Position numbers and translations under genes: made by a program. The notes beneath the pieces are model-generated. The model was not told where the DNA came from. It saw only the letters and a program-made list of their open reading frames with translations, and ran no database searches. 64,000 bases of DNA from Agromyces mangrovi (GTDB lineage: Bacteria > Actinomycetota > Actinomycetes > Actinomycetales > Microbacteriaceae): positions 2,852,001 to 2,916,000 of the forward strand of contig NZ_AP027737.1 of NCBI RefSeq assembly GCF_030296695.1. Direction: 5' to 3'. Positions 50,298 to 59,681 of this stretch are shown piece after piece. Each line of letters starts with the position of its first letter. Within the stretch, counting starts at the first letter, position 1.

Positions 50298-53200
50298 CTA
50301 CAGCGACAGCGCGCGCGAGACGAGCTCGGTCTGCTCCTGCGCGTGCACCTTCGCCGAGCCCGTGGCGGGCGAGGCGGATGCCGCGCGCGAGACGACGCTC
50401 ACCGGGCGATCCCAGATCTTGCCGGTCTCGATGGCGAAGAACGGCCAGGCGCCCTGGTTCTCGGGCTCGTCCTGCGCCCAGACCAGCTCGGCGTTCGGGT
50501 ACGAGTCCGCGACCTCGGCGAGGCGCTCGGCGGGCAGCGGGTAGTACTGCTCGAGGCGCACCAGCGCGATCTCGGGGTTCGGGTGCTTGGCCAGCTCGGC
50601 GGCGAGGTCGTAGTAGAGCTTGCCGGCCATGAACACGACCCGGCGCACTGCGGCGCGGTCGGTGATGCGAGCGTCGTCGATCACCGGCTCGAACTTGCCG
50701 CTCGTGAAGTCGGCGACCTCGCTGGTCGCGCCGCGCAGGCGGAGCATCGCCTTCGGCGTGAACACGACGAGCGGGCGCCGGGGGCGCTGGTACGCCTGGC
50801 GGCGCAGCAGGTGGAAGTACGACGCGGGCGTCGACGGGCGCGCCACCGTCATGTTCTGTTCGGCGCACATCTGCAGGTAGCGCTCGATGCGGGCGGACGA
50901 GTGGTCGGGGCCCTGGCCCTCGTAGCCGTGCGGCAGCAGGAGCACGACGCTCGAGCGCTGGCCCCACTTCTGCTCGGCCGACGAGATGAACTCGTCGATG
51001 ACGGTCTGGGCGCCGTTGGCGAAGTCGCCGAACTGGGCCTCCCAGAGCACGAGGGCGTCCTTGCGCTCGACCGAGTAGCCGTACTCGAACGCCATGGCCG
51101 CGTACTCGGAGAGCAGCGAGTCGTAGATCCAGAACCGGGCCTGGTTGTCGCTGAGGTTCAGCAGCGGCAGCCACTCCTGGCCGTTCACGCGGTCGTGGAA
51201 CACCGAGTGCCGCTGCACGAACGTGCCGCGGCGGGCGTCCTGCCCGGCGAAGCGCACGGGGGTGCCCTCGACCAGCAGCGACCCGAGCGCGAGCAGCTCG
51301 CCGAACGCCCAGTCGATCTTGCCGTTGCGGCTCATGTCGAGGCGCTTCTGGAGCAGCTGCTGCAGCTTCGCGTGCACCGTGAAGCCGTCGGGCTTGTTGT
51401 TGAACGCGTCGCCGATCATGTGCACGACCTGGTCGGACACGCCCGTGGTCTCGAGCTCGCCCGTGGGCGGCGCCTCCTTGGTCAGGGGCGCGCTGGTGGC
51501 CGGCTCGATGTCGGCCGCGCCGCCGGGCGCCGACGAGGCGGTCTGCGCGGCGTGGGTCTCCTGGAAGGCGTGCTCGAGGCGCTCCTGGAAGTCGCGGTGC
51601 GCCGCCTGGTACTCCTCCTCGGTGATGTCGCCGCGACCGACGAGCGCCTCGGTGTAGAGCTTGCGGACCGAGCGCTTCGCCTCGATGAGGTTGTACATGA
51701 GCGGCTGGGTCATCGACGGGTCGTCGCCCTCGTTGTGGCCGCGGCGGCGGTAGCAGACGAGGTCGATCACGACGTCGCGGTGGAACTGCTGCCGGTACTC
51801 GAACGCCAGTTCCGCCACGCGCACGACGGCCTCGGGGTCGTCGCCGTTGACGTGGAAGATCGGGGCCTGGATGGTCTTCGCGACATCCGTGGAGTAGATC
51901 GACGAGCGCGCGTCGCCCGGCACGGTGGTGAAGCCGACCTGGTTGTTCGCGACGACGTGGATCGTTCCGCCCGTGCGGTAGCCGCGCAGCTGCGACATCT
52001 GCAGGGTCTCGAACACGACGCCCTGGCCCGCCATCGCCGCGTCGCCGTGCACGAGGATCGGGAGGGTGCCGTAGCTGCCCGCGGGGCGGCGGTCCTGCTT
52101 GGCGCGCACGATGCCCTCGAGCACGCCGTTCACGGCCTCGAGGTGCGACGGGTTCGCCGCGAGGTACACCGGCACCTCCTCGCCCGTGTCGGCCGTGAAC
52201 ACGCCCTCGGTGCCGAGGTGGTACTTCACGTCGCCCGAGCCGGAGACGGTGCGCGGGTCGGGGGCGCCCTCGAACTCGCGGAAGATCTGGCCGTAGGTCT
52301 TGCCCGCGATGTTGGTGAGCACGTTCAGGCGGCCGCGGTGGGCCATGCCGATGGCGACCTCGTCGAGGCCCTCCTTGGCGGCGCCCTGGAGCACCTCGTC
52401 GAGCAGGGCGATCATCGACTCGCCGCCCTCGAGGCTGAAGCGCTTCTGGCCGACGTACTTGGTCTGCAGGAACGTCTCGAACGCCTCGGCCTCGTTGAGC
52501 TTGCCGAGGATGCGCATCTGCTCGTCGTGGGTCGGCTTCTCGTACTTGCGCTCGACCTTGCCCTGGATCCACTTGCGCTGCTCGGGGTCCTGGATGTGCA
52601 TGTACTCGATGCCGATGGTGCGGCAGTACGAGTCGCGCAGCACGCCGAGGATGTCGCGCAGCAGCGAGGTGCGGGACTCGCCGAACTCGCCCGTGACGAA
52701 CTCGCGGTCGAGGTCCCAGAACGTGAGCCCGTGGCTCGCGATGTCGAGGTCGGGGTGCGAGCGCTGCACGTACTCGAGCGGGTCGATGTCGGCCATCATG
52801 TGGCCGCGCACGCGGAACGAGTTGATGAGCTCCTGCACGCGTGCGGTCTTGTCGATCGCGCTGGCGATGTCGACCGAGATGTCGGGGGCCCAGTGGATCG
52901 GGTCGTAGGGCAGGCGGAGCGCGGCGAAGATGTCCTCGTAGAAGCGGCGCTGACCGATGAGCAGCTCGTGCACGGTCTTCAGGAACTCGCCCGAGCCCGC
53001 GCCCTGGATGACGCGGTGGTCGTAGGTCGAGGTGAGCGTGATCGTCTTGCCGATCGCGAGGTTCGCGAGGGTGCGGTCGCTGGAACCCTGGAACTCGGCC
53101 GGGTACTCGAGCGCGCCGGCGCCGATGATGCAGCCCTGGCCCTTCATGAGGCGGGGCACCGAGTGCACGGTGCCGATGCCGCCCGGGTTGGTCAGCGAGA

Positions 53201-54062
53201 TCGTCGCGCCCTTGAAGTCGTCGGCCGTGAGCTTGTTCTTGCGGGCGCGCTGCACCAGGTCTTCGTAGGCCGCGAGGTACTCGTTGAACGTCATCGTCTC
53301 GGCGCGCTTGATGGCGGGCACGAGCAGCGCACGGGTGCCGTCGGGCTTCGGCAGGTCGATGGCGATGCCGAGGCCGATGTGCGCGGGCTTGATGAGGCTC
53401 GGCTTGCCGTCGCGCTCGTCGTAGTAGACGTTCTGGCTCGGGAACTCCTTGAGCGCCTGGATCAGCGCCCAGCCGATGAGGTGCGTGAACGAGACCTTGC
53501 CGCCTCGGGCGCGGCGGAGGTGGTTGTTGATGACGATGCGGTTGTCGATCATCAGCTTCGCGGGCACCGTGCGCACGCTGGTCGCGGTCGGGACCGTCAG
53601 GCTCTGGTCCATGTTCGCCGCGAGGGTCTTCGGCAGGCCGCGGAGCGGGACGACCTCGTCGACCTTCTCGGTCTCGCCCTCGACGACCGGCTGCGGGCTC
53701 GTGACCGGCACGTCGGCGGGCACCGGCTCGGGGCGCGGCGCGCGGGCGGTGGTGCGCGCCTGCGGCTGGGCGCCGATCACGGGCGTGGGCGCCGTGACGG
53801 GGTGGGCCGAGGGTGCGGGCACGGCGGGGGAGGCGGCCGCCGGCGGAGCCGGGTCCGCCACGGGTGCCTGCGCGGGCGTGGCGGGCGTGGCGGGCGCGTC
53901 GCCCGACGCGGGACGGTAGTTCTCGAGGATCGGCCACCACGTCTTGTCGACCGAGTCACGGTCGGCGCGGAACTGCTCGTACAATTCGTCGACGAGCCAC
54001 TCGTTCGCGCCGAACTCGTTCGACGTGGCCTGGTCGGATCCACCGGTCAACTGCCTCGACAC
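50298..54062 (-). CDS. kgd: Multifunctional 2-oxoglutarate decarboxylase/dehydrogenase E1-E2 fusion
   Basis: A 1254-residue actinobacterial fusion enzyme of the TCA cycle. A short N-terminal segment (NEWLVDELYEQFRADRDSV) and Ala/Pro linker come first; then an E2-type succinyltransferase core ending in STYDHRVIQGAGSGEFL; then the thiamine-diphosphate E1 part (GMAHRGRLNVLTNIAGK; GHNEGDDPSMTQP). No lipoyl domain is present, as in known Kgd/OdhA, which need E2 of pyruvate dehydrogenase for lipoyl. Start GTG 54062 has GAAGAGG upstream. The GarA/FHA-binding regulation known in mycobacteria is not visible here. Confidence 0.96.
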   Translation of the reverse strand: MSRQLTGGSDQATSNEFGANEWLVDELYEQFRADRDSVDKTWWPILENYRPASGDAPATPATPAQAPVADPAPPAAASPAVPAPSAHPVTAPTPVIGAQPQARTTARAPRPEPVPADVPVTSPQPVVEGETEKVDEVVPLRGLPKTLAANMDQSLTVPTATSVRTVPAKLMIDNRIVINNHLRRARGGKVSFTHLIGWALIQALKEFPSQNVYYDERDGKPSLIKPAHIGLGIAIDLPKPDGTRALLVPAIKRAETMTFNEYLAAYEDLVQRARKNKLTADDFKGATISLTNPGGIGTVHSVPRLMKGQGCIIGAGALEYPAEFQGSSDRTLANLAIGKTITLTSTYDHRVIQGAGSGEFLKTVHELLIGQRRFYEDIFAALRLPYDPIHWAPDISVDIASAIDKTARVQELINSFRVRGHMMADIDPLEYVQRSHPDLDIASHGLTFWDLDREFVTGEFGESRTSLLRDILGVLRDSYCRTIGIEYMHIQDPEQRKWIQGKVERKYEKPTHDEQMRILGKLNEAEAFETFLQTKYVGQKRFSLEGGESMIALLDEVLQGAAKEGLDEVAIGMAHRGRLNVLTNIAGKTYGQIFREFEGAPDPRTVSGSGDVKYHLGTEGVFTADTGEEVPVYLAANPSHLEAVNGVLEGIVRAKQDRRPAGSYGTLPILVHGDAAMAGQGVVFETLQMSQLRGYRTGGTIHVVANNQVGFTTVPGDARSSIYSTDVAKTIQAPIFHVNGDDPEAVVRVAELAFEYRQQFHRDVVIDLVCYRRRGHNEGDDPSMTQPLMYNLIEAKRSVRKLYTEALVGRGDITEEEYQAAHRDFQERLEHAFQETHAAQTASSAPGGAADIEPATSAPLTKEAPPTGELETTGVSDQVVHMIGDAFNNKPDGFTVHAKLQQLLQKRLDMSRNGKIDWAFGELLALGSLLVEGTPVRFAGQDARRGTFVQRHSVFHDRVNGQEWLPLLNLSDNQARFWIYDSLLSEYAAMAFEYGYSVERKDALVLWEAQFGDFANGAQTVIDEFISSAEQKWGQRSSVVLLLPHGYEGQGPDHSSARIERYLQMCAEQNMTVARPSTPASYFHLLRRQAYQRPRRPLVVFTPKAMLRLRGATSEVADFTSGKFEPVIDDARITDRAAVRRVVFMAGKLYYDLAAELAKHPNPEIALVRLEQYYPLPAERLAEVADSYPNAELVWAQDEPENQGAWPFFAIETGKIWDRPVSVVSRAASASPATGSAKVHAQEQTELVSRALSL

Positions 54063-54252
54063 AGCCTCTTCGCCCACTCTCTTCGCTGCTGCTGGGGGAT
54101 GCACTCGCTCCGGAGCGCTCGATCTGGCGGACGTCGCGCTCGCGCGCAGGCGTGGAACCCGCCGCGACAAGCCTAAACCCGTTCCCGTGGAGGAGGCTGC
54201 ATGCCGTGGGGAACCTGAAGATGCAGCATCCGCAGCCACTAGCGTTGCGCAC
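54063..54252. promoter_or_regulatory. Divergent promoter region, kgd / guaB1
   Basis: TAGCGT (54240-54245) lies 7 bases before the guaB1 ATG, a leaderless -10. On the minus strand TAGGCT (complement of 54171-54176) would give kgd a leader of about 100 bases. No other gene or repeat was seen in the 190 bases. Confidence 0.45.
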
Positions 54253-55692
54253 ATGGAGTTCTACCGCACGACCCCGAGCCACGACCTGACCTACTCGGAC
54301 GTCTTCCTCGTGCCGAGCCGGTCGGACGTCGCGAGCCGGCTCGACGTCTCCCTCGCACCCGAGGACGGCACGGGCGCGACCCTGCCGATCGTCTCGGCGA
54401 ACATGAACTCGGTCACCGGCCCGCGGCTCGCGGCGACCCTCGCCCGGCGCGGCGGCCTCGGCGTGCTGCCGCAGGACATGCACCTGCAGGACCTCGACCG
54501 GGCCATCCGCTGGGTCAAGGCGCAGTCGCCGCGCTTCGACACCCCCTACGACTTCGATGCGGATGCCACGGTGGCCGACGCGCTCGAGGCGATCGCACCC
54601 GTGGAGGGCCACGGCCTCGTGCTGCACGACGGCGACGGCGCCTACGCGGGCTGCATCCCGGCGACGCGGCTGGCGACCGCGCTGCAGGACGCGCGCCTCG
54701 GCGACCTCGTGCACGGCGCGCTGCCCGCACTCGACGCCGACGACGTGTCCACCCCGCGCGGCGCGTTCGACCTGATGGTCGACGCCGACCTCGAGTTCGC
54801 GCCCGTGATGGCGCACGGGAAGGTGGTCGGCACGCTCAGCCGCCGCAGCGCGCTGCGCGGCACCATCTACACGCCGGCGCTCGACGCCCACGGCCGGCTG
54901 CGGGTCGCCGCGGCCGTCGGCATCAACGGCGACGTGGCCGGCAAGGCGACGGCGCTCGTGGCCGCGGGCGTCGACGTGCTGGTCGTCGACACGGCGCACG
55001 GCCACCAGGACGGCATGGTGCGCGCCATCCGCGCCGTGCGCGAGGCGGGCATCGAGGTGCCGATCGCCGCCGGCAACGTCGTGACCGAGCAGGCGGTGGC
55101 CGACCTCGTCGAGGCGGGCGCCGACATCGTGAAGGTCGGCGTGGGCCCCGGCGCCATGTGCACCACGCGCATGATGACCGCGGTCGGCCGGCCGCAGTTC
55201 TCGGCGGTGCTCGAGACGGCGGAGGCGGCCCGCGAGGCAGGTGCGCGCGTCTGGGCCGACGGGGGAGTGCGCTACCCGAGGGACGTCGCGTTGGCACTGG
55301 CCGCCGGCGCGGCATCCGTCATGATCGGCTCGTGGTTCGCCGGGACGCTCGAGGCGCCCGGGCGGCTCCGCACCGACGCCGACGGGGGCTGGTACAAGGA
55401 GAGCTGGGGCATGGCGTCGACCAAGGCCGTGCGCGAGCGGTTCGACCGGCTGTCGCCCTACGAGCTCGCGCGCAAGGAGCTGTTCGCCGAGGGGATCTCC
55501 TCGTCGCGCATCTCGCTCGACCCGCTGCGGCCGTCGCTCGAGGACCTGCTCGACATGATCACCACGGGGGTGCGCAGCTCGTTCACCTACGCGGGCGCCC
55601 ACTCGGTGCCCGAGTTCCACGAGCGCGCGCTCGTCGGCATCCAGTCGGCGGCCGGGTACGAGGAGGGCAAAGCGCTGCCGGTCAGCTGGTAG
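54253..55692 (+). CDS. guaB1: GuaB1, IMPDH-like GMP reductase
   Basis: A 479-residue TIM-barrel protein with a CBS-domain insertion (about residues 95-215). The barrel has LPIVSANMNSVTG at the start, DTAHGHQDGM, and the catalytic loop VGPGAMCTTRMM with its Cys; the flap region has SWGMASTKAV. Work on the mycobacterial homologue showed that this group is a GMP reductase (GMP to IMP) controlled by nucleotides at the CBS domain, not an IMP dehydrogenase, and the features here match. ATG 54253 is leaderless. Divergent from kgd. Confidence 0.9.
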   Translation: MEFYRTTPSHDLTYSDVFLVPSRSDVASRLDVSLAPEDGTGATLPIVSANMNSVTGPRLAATLARRGGLGVLPQDMHLQDLDRAIRWVKAQSPRFDTPYDFDADATVADALEAIAPVEGHGLVLHDGDGAYAGCIPATRLATALQDARLGDLVHGALPALDADDVSTPRGAFDLMVDADLEFAPVMAHGKVVGTLSRRSALRGTIYTPALDAHGRLRVAAAVGINGDVAGKATALVAAGVDVLVVDTAHGHQDGMVRAIRAVREAGIEVPIAAGNVVTEQAVADLVEAGADIVKVGVGPGAMCTTRMMTAVGRPQFSAVLETAEAAREAGARVWADGGVRYPRDVALALAAGAASVMIGSWFAGTLEAPGRLRTDADGGWYKESWGMASTKAVRERFDRLSPYELARKELFAEGISSSRISLDPLRPSLEDLLDMITTGVRSSFTYAGAHSVPEFHERALVGIQSAAGYEEGKALPVSW

Positions 55693-55864
55693 CGGCGGTC
55701 GGGCGGATGCCGCGTGCCGGCGCCGCGGCGATCCGCGCGCGACAACCGTGCGGATCCGCAGCCTCGCGAGGTTATACTTGCGTCCACGATGGACGACCCT
55801 CCCAGTTCCAGTCCCAGTTCCCCTGGTCATAGACCCCTGCCCGTGAACGATCGGTCGGGTGCGA
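55693..55864 (+). promoter_or_regulatory. Promoter and leader of the CNNM operon
   Basis: TATACT at 55773-55778 is a near-consensus -10. The leader (about 80 bases) contains a partial direct repeat CCCAGTTCCAGTCCCAGTTC and no obvious ORF or known riboswitch; I looked for an Mg-sensing element because CNNM proteins transport Mg or related ions, but nothing was clear. A CGGATGCC octamer is at about 55704-55711. Confidence 0.45.
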
Positions 55865-57181
55865 ATGCCTGAGTGGCTCCTGCTCACGTTCGGACTCCTG
55901 CTCACGATCGGCACGGGCTTGTTCGTCGCCAGCGAGTTCGCGCTGGTCAACCTCGATCGCTCCGACCTCGAGGCGCGCCGCGCCCGCGGCGAGTCCCGGC
56001 TGGGCCTCACGATCGCCGCGCTCAAGATCACGTCGACGCACCTGTCGAGCGCGCAGCTCGGCATCACGATCACGACGCTGCTCACGGGCTACACCATGGA
56101 GCCCGCGATCAGCTCGCTGCTGGCGGGCCCGCTCGAGGCGATCGGCGTGCCCGAGTCGCTCGTGCGACCCGTCGGCGCGACCACCGCGATCATCGTGGCG
56201 ACGCTGCTGTCGATGATCATCGGCGAGCTCGTGCCGAAGAACTTCGCGCTCGCGCTGCCGCGCCAGACGGCCGTGCTGGTGATGCCGTTCCAGACGGCGT
56301 TCACCACCGTGTTCGGTCCGGCGATCCGCCTGCTGAACGGCAGCGCGAACGCCCTGCTGCGCCTCATGGGCGTGGAGCCCAAGGAGGAGCTCTCGGGCGC
56401 CCGCTCGGCGGAGGAGCTGTCGTCGCTCGTGCGCCGGTCGGCGAGCGCGGGCATGCTCGAGAAGGACACGGCCACGCTGCTCAGCCGCACGCTGAGCTTC
56501 TCGCGGCTGAGCGCCGCCGACGTCATGACGCCGCGCCCACGGGTCGCGAGCGTCTCGCGCGACGACACGGCCGCGACCGTGATCGAGCTGGCATCGCAGA
56601 CCGGGTACTCCCGCTTCCCGGTGCACGAGGAGAACCTCGACGACGTGGTCGGCCTCGTGCACGTCAAGCAGGCCGTCGCCGTGCCGCGCGAGCGCCGCGC
56701 CGACGTTCCCGTGTCGGCCCTGCAGTCCGACGGGCTCCGCGTGCCCGAGACGATGCGCCTGGACGCGCTGCTCGGCGAGCTGCGCGGCCGCGGCTACCAG
56801 ATGGCCGTCGTCGTCGACGAGTACGGCGGCACCGCGGGCGTCGCCACCCTCGAGGACCTGGTCGAGGAGATCGTCGGCGAGGTCTCCGACGAGCACGACC
56901 GCTCGCGCGCGGGCATCGTGCGCCGGGCGGACTCGATCACGTTCCCCGGGCTGCTCCGGCCCGACGAGCTGCTCGAGCGCGCCGGCATCCGCGTGCCCGA
57001 CGAGGGCCCGTACGAGACGGTCGGCGGGTACGTGATGAGCGAGCTCGGCCGCCTGCCCGCGGTCGGCGACGAGATCGAGACCGAGGACGGCACGCTCCGC
57101 GTGGTGCGCCTCGAGGGCCGTCGCATCGACCGGCTGCGCTACGTGCGCACCGCGCCCGTGGAGGAGGCCGCCGATGTCTGA
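55865..57181 (+). CDS. CNNM/CorC-type transporter with DUF21, CBS pair and CorC_HlyC domain
   Basis: A 438-residue membrane protein. A DUF21 membrane domain (about 1-190; FVASEFALVNLDRSDLEA and IIGELVPKNFALALP) is followed by two CBS domains (about 215-335; VMTPRPRVASV, AVVVDEYGGTAGVATLEDLVEE) and a CorC_HlyC domain (ETVGGYVMSELGRLPAVGD). It belongs to the family that exports Mg2+ or Co2+ and has been called 'hemolysin' without evidence. ATG 55865 is preferred over GTG 55859. It overlaps the next gene by 8 bases. Confidence 0.9.
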   Translation: MPEWLLLTFGLLLTIGTGLFVASEFALVNLDRSDLEARRARGESRLGLTIAALKITSTHLSSAQLGITITTLLTGYTMEPAISSLLAGPLEAIGVPESLVRPVGATTAIIVATLLSMIIGELVPKNFALALPRQTAVLVMPFQTAFTTVFGPAIRLLNGSANALLRLMGVEPKEELSGARSAEELSSLVRRSASAGMLEKDTATLLSRTLSFSRLSAADVMTPRPRVASVSRDDTAATVIELASQTGYSRFPVHEENLDDVVGLVHVKQAVAVPRERRADVPVSALQSDGLRVPETMRLDALLGELRGRGYQMAVVVDEYGGTAGVATLEDLVEEIVGEVSDEHDRSRAGIVRRADSITFPGLLRPDELLERAGIRVPDEGPYETVGGYVMSELGRLPAVGDEIETEDGTLRVVRLEGRRIDRLRYVRTAPVEEAADV

Positions 57182-58211
57182 TTGGGCCGGAATCGCCTGG
57201 CTGGTCGTGCTGCTGGCCGGCAACGCCTTCTTCGTCGGCGCGGAGTTCGCCGTGATCTCCGCTCGGCGCTCGCAGATCGAGCCGCTCGCCGAGGCCGGCC
57301 ATCGCCGCGCCCGCACGGCGCTCTGGGCGATGGAGCACGCGACGCTCATGCTCGCGATGAGCCAGCTCGGCATCACGATCTGCTCGTTGCTCATCCTGAA
57401 CGTCTCCGAGCCGGCGATCCACCACCTGCTCGAGGTCCCGCTCGCGCTCACCGGCTGGTCGGAGGAGGTCATCGGCGTCATCGCGTTCGTGATCGCGCTG
57501 GTGCTCGTCTCCTACCTGCACGTCGTGCTCGGCGAGATGGTGCCGAAGAACCTGTCGTTCTCGATGCCCGACAAGGCGGTGCTGCTGCTCGCGCCCCCGC
57601 TGGTGTTCACGGCGCGCGTCTTCCGCCCCGTGATCGTGACGCTGAACGCGGCGGCGAACGGCATCGTGCGGCTCTGCCGCGTCGAGCCGAAGGACGAGGC
57701 GACGAGCACGTTCACGCTCGAGGAGGTGCAGACGATCGTCGACCAGTCGCGCCGCGAGGGCGTGCTGGAGGACTCGAGCGGCACGCTGAGCGCCGCGTTC
57801 GAGTTCACGACGAAGGTCGTGCGCGACGTGGCCCTGCCGCTCGACGAGCTGGTCAGCCTCGGGCCGGAGGGCACGCCGGGCGACGTCGAGCGCGCGGTCG
57901 CGCGGCGCGGCTTCTCGCGCTACGTGATCTGCGACGCCGCGGGCGAACCGGCCGGCTACGTGCACCTGAAGGACGTCATCGACCTGCACGACCACGAGTT
58001 CGACGAGCCGATCCCGCAGAAGTTCGTGCGGCAGCTGGTCTCGATCTACGCCGAGACCGACCTCGAGGACGCGCTCGCGACCATGCGCCGCACGGGCTCG
58101 CACCTGGCGCGGGCGTTCGACGCCGAGGGCGCGACGACGGGCGTGCTGTTCCTCGAGGACATCATCGAGGAGCTCGTCGGCGAGGTGCAGGATGCCACCC
58201 GACGCGTCTAG
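57174..58211 (+). CDS. CNNM-type transporter without CorC domain
   Basis: A 345-residue paralogue of the upstream gene: DUF21 domain (FFVGAEFAVISARRSQIEPL; VLGEMVPKNLSFSMP) and a CBS pair, with no CorC_HlyC domain after about residue 335 (FLEDIIEELVGEV ends it). The tandem pair is typical of Gram-positives and may form a heteromer. ATG 57174 overlaps the first gene's stop, so they are coupled. The NUDIX gene overlaps its 3' end by 20 bases. Confidence 0.88.
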   Translation: MSDWAGIAWLVVLLAGNAFFVGAEFAVISARRSQIEPLAEAGHRRARTALWAMEHATLMLAMSQLGITICSLLILNVSEPAIHHLLEVPLALTGWSEEVIGVIAFVIALVLVSYLHVVLGEMVPKNLSFSMPDKAVLLLAPPLVFTARVFRPVIVTLNAAANGIVRLCRVEPKDEATSTFTLEEVQTIVDQSRREGVLEDSSGTLSAAFEFTTKVVRDVALPLDELVSLGPEGTPGDVERAVARRGFSRYVICDAAGEPAGYVHLKDVIDLHDHEFDEPIPQKFVRQLVSIYAETDLEDALATMRRTGSHLARAFDAEGATTGVLFLEDIIEELVGEVQDATRRV

Positions 58212-58761
58212 GGGCGCGCTGCCGTGGCGCGCGCTCGAGTCCCGGGTCGCGTACGAGAACCGCTGGATCCGGGTGCGCGAGGATCAGGTCGAGGGCCCGC
58301 ACGGCCGCGGCGTGTACGGCGTGGTCGAGATGCGCCACCCGGCGGTGTTCGTCGTCGCCCTGGACGACGACGACCGGGTGTGCCTCGTGTCGCTCGCCCG
58401 CTACCCGGGCGGCAAGTGGTCGTGGGAGGTGCCCGCGGGCGGCTCGGACGGCGAGGACCCGCTCATCGCCGCGCAGCGCGAGCTGGCCGAGGAGACCGGG
58501 CTCGCCGCGGCCGAGTGGGTGCGCCTCGGCGGCATGGACGCGCTGAACGGCATCGCGGATGCCCCGGAGCACGTGTTCCTCGCCCGCGGCCTCGAGCCGG
58601 TGGCCGACGCGCGGGCCACGCAGGGCGAGGAGGGCATCGACGAGGTGCGCTGGGTGCCCTTCGGCGAGGCGCTGGCGATGGTCGCCGCGGGGGAGATCAG
58701 CGACGGCGAGACGATCGCCGCGCTCGCGTTCGCCGGCATCCACCTCGGCCGCTTCCGCTGA
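58192..58761 (+). CDS. NUDIX hydrolase (ADP-ribose pyrophosphatase-like)
   Basis: A 189-residue enzyme with the Nudix box GGSDGEDPLIAAQRELAEETG, shown here as GSDGEDPLIAAQ and RELAEETG, in a beta-rich fold with the PGGKWSWEVPAGG lead-in. The class that hydrolyses ADP-ribose or other nucleotide sugars is likely but not certain. ATG 58192 lies inside the end of the CNNM gene, so co-transcribed. GTA/GTC alternatives downstream would cut the fold. Confidence 0.88.
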   Translation: MPPDASRGALPWRALESRVAYENRWIRVREDQVEGPHGRGVYGVVEMRHPAVFVVALDDDDRVCLVSLARYPGGKWSWEVPAGGSDGEDPLIAAQRELAEETGLAAAEWVRLGGMDALNGIADAPEHVFLARGLEPVADARATQGEEGIDEVRWVPFGEALAMVAAGEISDGETIAALAFAGIHLGRFR

Positions 58762-58820
58762 CGCCCTCGCACCGGGCGGGGTGTCGCGCGCCAGAGCCCG
58801 GCGCGCCTATCGTGGGGCGC

Positions 58821-59671
58821 ATGGGCGCGGAAGACGGCTGGCGCGACTGGACGGCGGCGGATGCCGCCCGGTGGATCGCCGTGCCGGAGGCATCCGATGA
58901 CAAGTACCGCCGGGGCGTGCTCGGCGTGCGCACCGGATCGGACGAGTACCCGGGAGCGGCCGTGCTCGGCGTCGAGGCGGCGGCGCGCACCGGCGTCGGG
59001 ATGATCCGCTACCTCGGCCCAGCCGCGGTGCGCGATGCCGTGCTCGCCCGTCGCCCCGAGGTCGTTGGGCAGGCGGGGCGCGTGCAGGCGTGGCTGCTCG
59101 GCTCGGGCATGGACCCGTCGGTGCGGTCGGAGGCCTTGGCCGGCGAGCTGCGCGAGGCGCTCGCATCCGGCCTGCCCGCGGTCGTCGACGCCGGCGCGCT
59201 CGACCTCGCGCCGGCGGGCACGGGGCCGATCGTGGTCACGCCCCACCACCGGGAGCTGGTCGGCCTGCTCGGCGGGTGCGGCGTCGAGGCGACGGTCGAC
59301 GACGTCGCCGCGCGACCGGGGAGTGGGCGGTGCGCGCGGCCGAGGTCGCGGGCGTCGTGGTGCTGCTGAAGGGCGCCGTCACGCACGTGGCCGCGCCCGG
59401 CGGCGCGTGCCTGCGCGTCGAGCTGGCGACCCCGTGGCTCGCGACGGCCGGGGCGGGCGACGTGCTCGGCGGCATCCTCGGGGCCCTGCTCGCGACCCAT
59501 CACCGCGAGGTGGCGACGGATGCCTCGGTGCTCGCGCCGCTCGCCGCGACGGCCGCGGCCGTGCACGGGCTGGCCGCGCGTCGGGCGTCGGGCGGCGGTC
59601 CGATCGCGGCGCTGGACGTGGCCGAGGCGGTGCCCGCCGTGATCGCGGAGCTCGTCGCCGACCGTCGCTAG
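58821..59671 (+). CDS. nnrD: ADP-dependent NAD(P)H-hydrate dehydratase, frame broken
   Basis: A 283-residue (corrected) YjeF C-terminal-type repair enzyme that restores NAD(P)H from damaged hydrates using ADP. The sequence has VVTPHHRELVGLLGG, VLLKGAVTHVAAPGG and the GAGDVLGGILGAL catalytic loop. The frame slips in the middle; adding one G to the run at 59318-59321 gives ARPGEWAVRAAEVAGVVVLL. The N-terminal epimerase domain is absent and should be encoded elsewhere. ATG 58821 follows TATCGT by 7 bases (leaderless). Confidence 0.85.
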
Positions 59672-59681
59672 GCTGGCCGCC

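Noticed and set aside
49810-53940. Long second minus-strand frame overlapping kgd
   Set aside because: It is a shadow of kgd in another frame; Kgd motifs are in the frame annotated.
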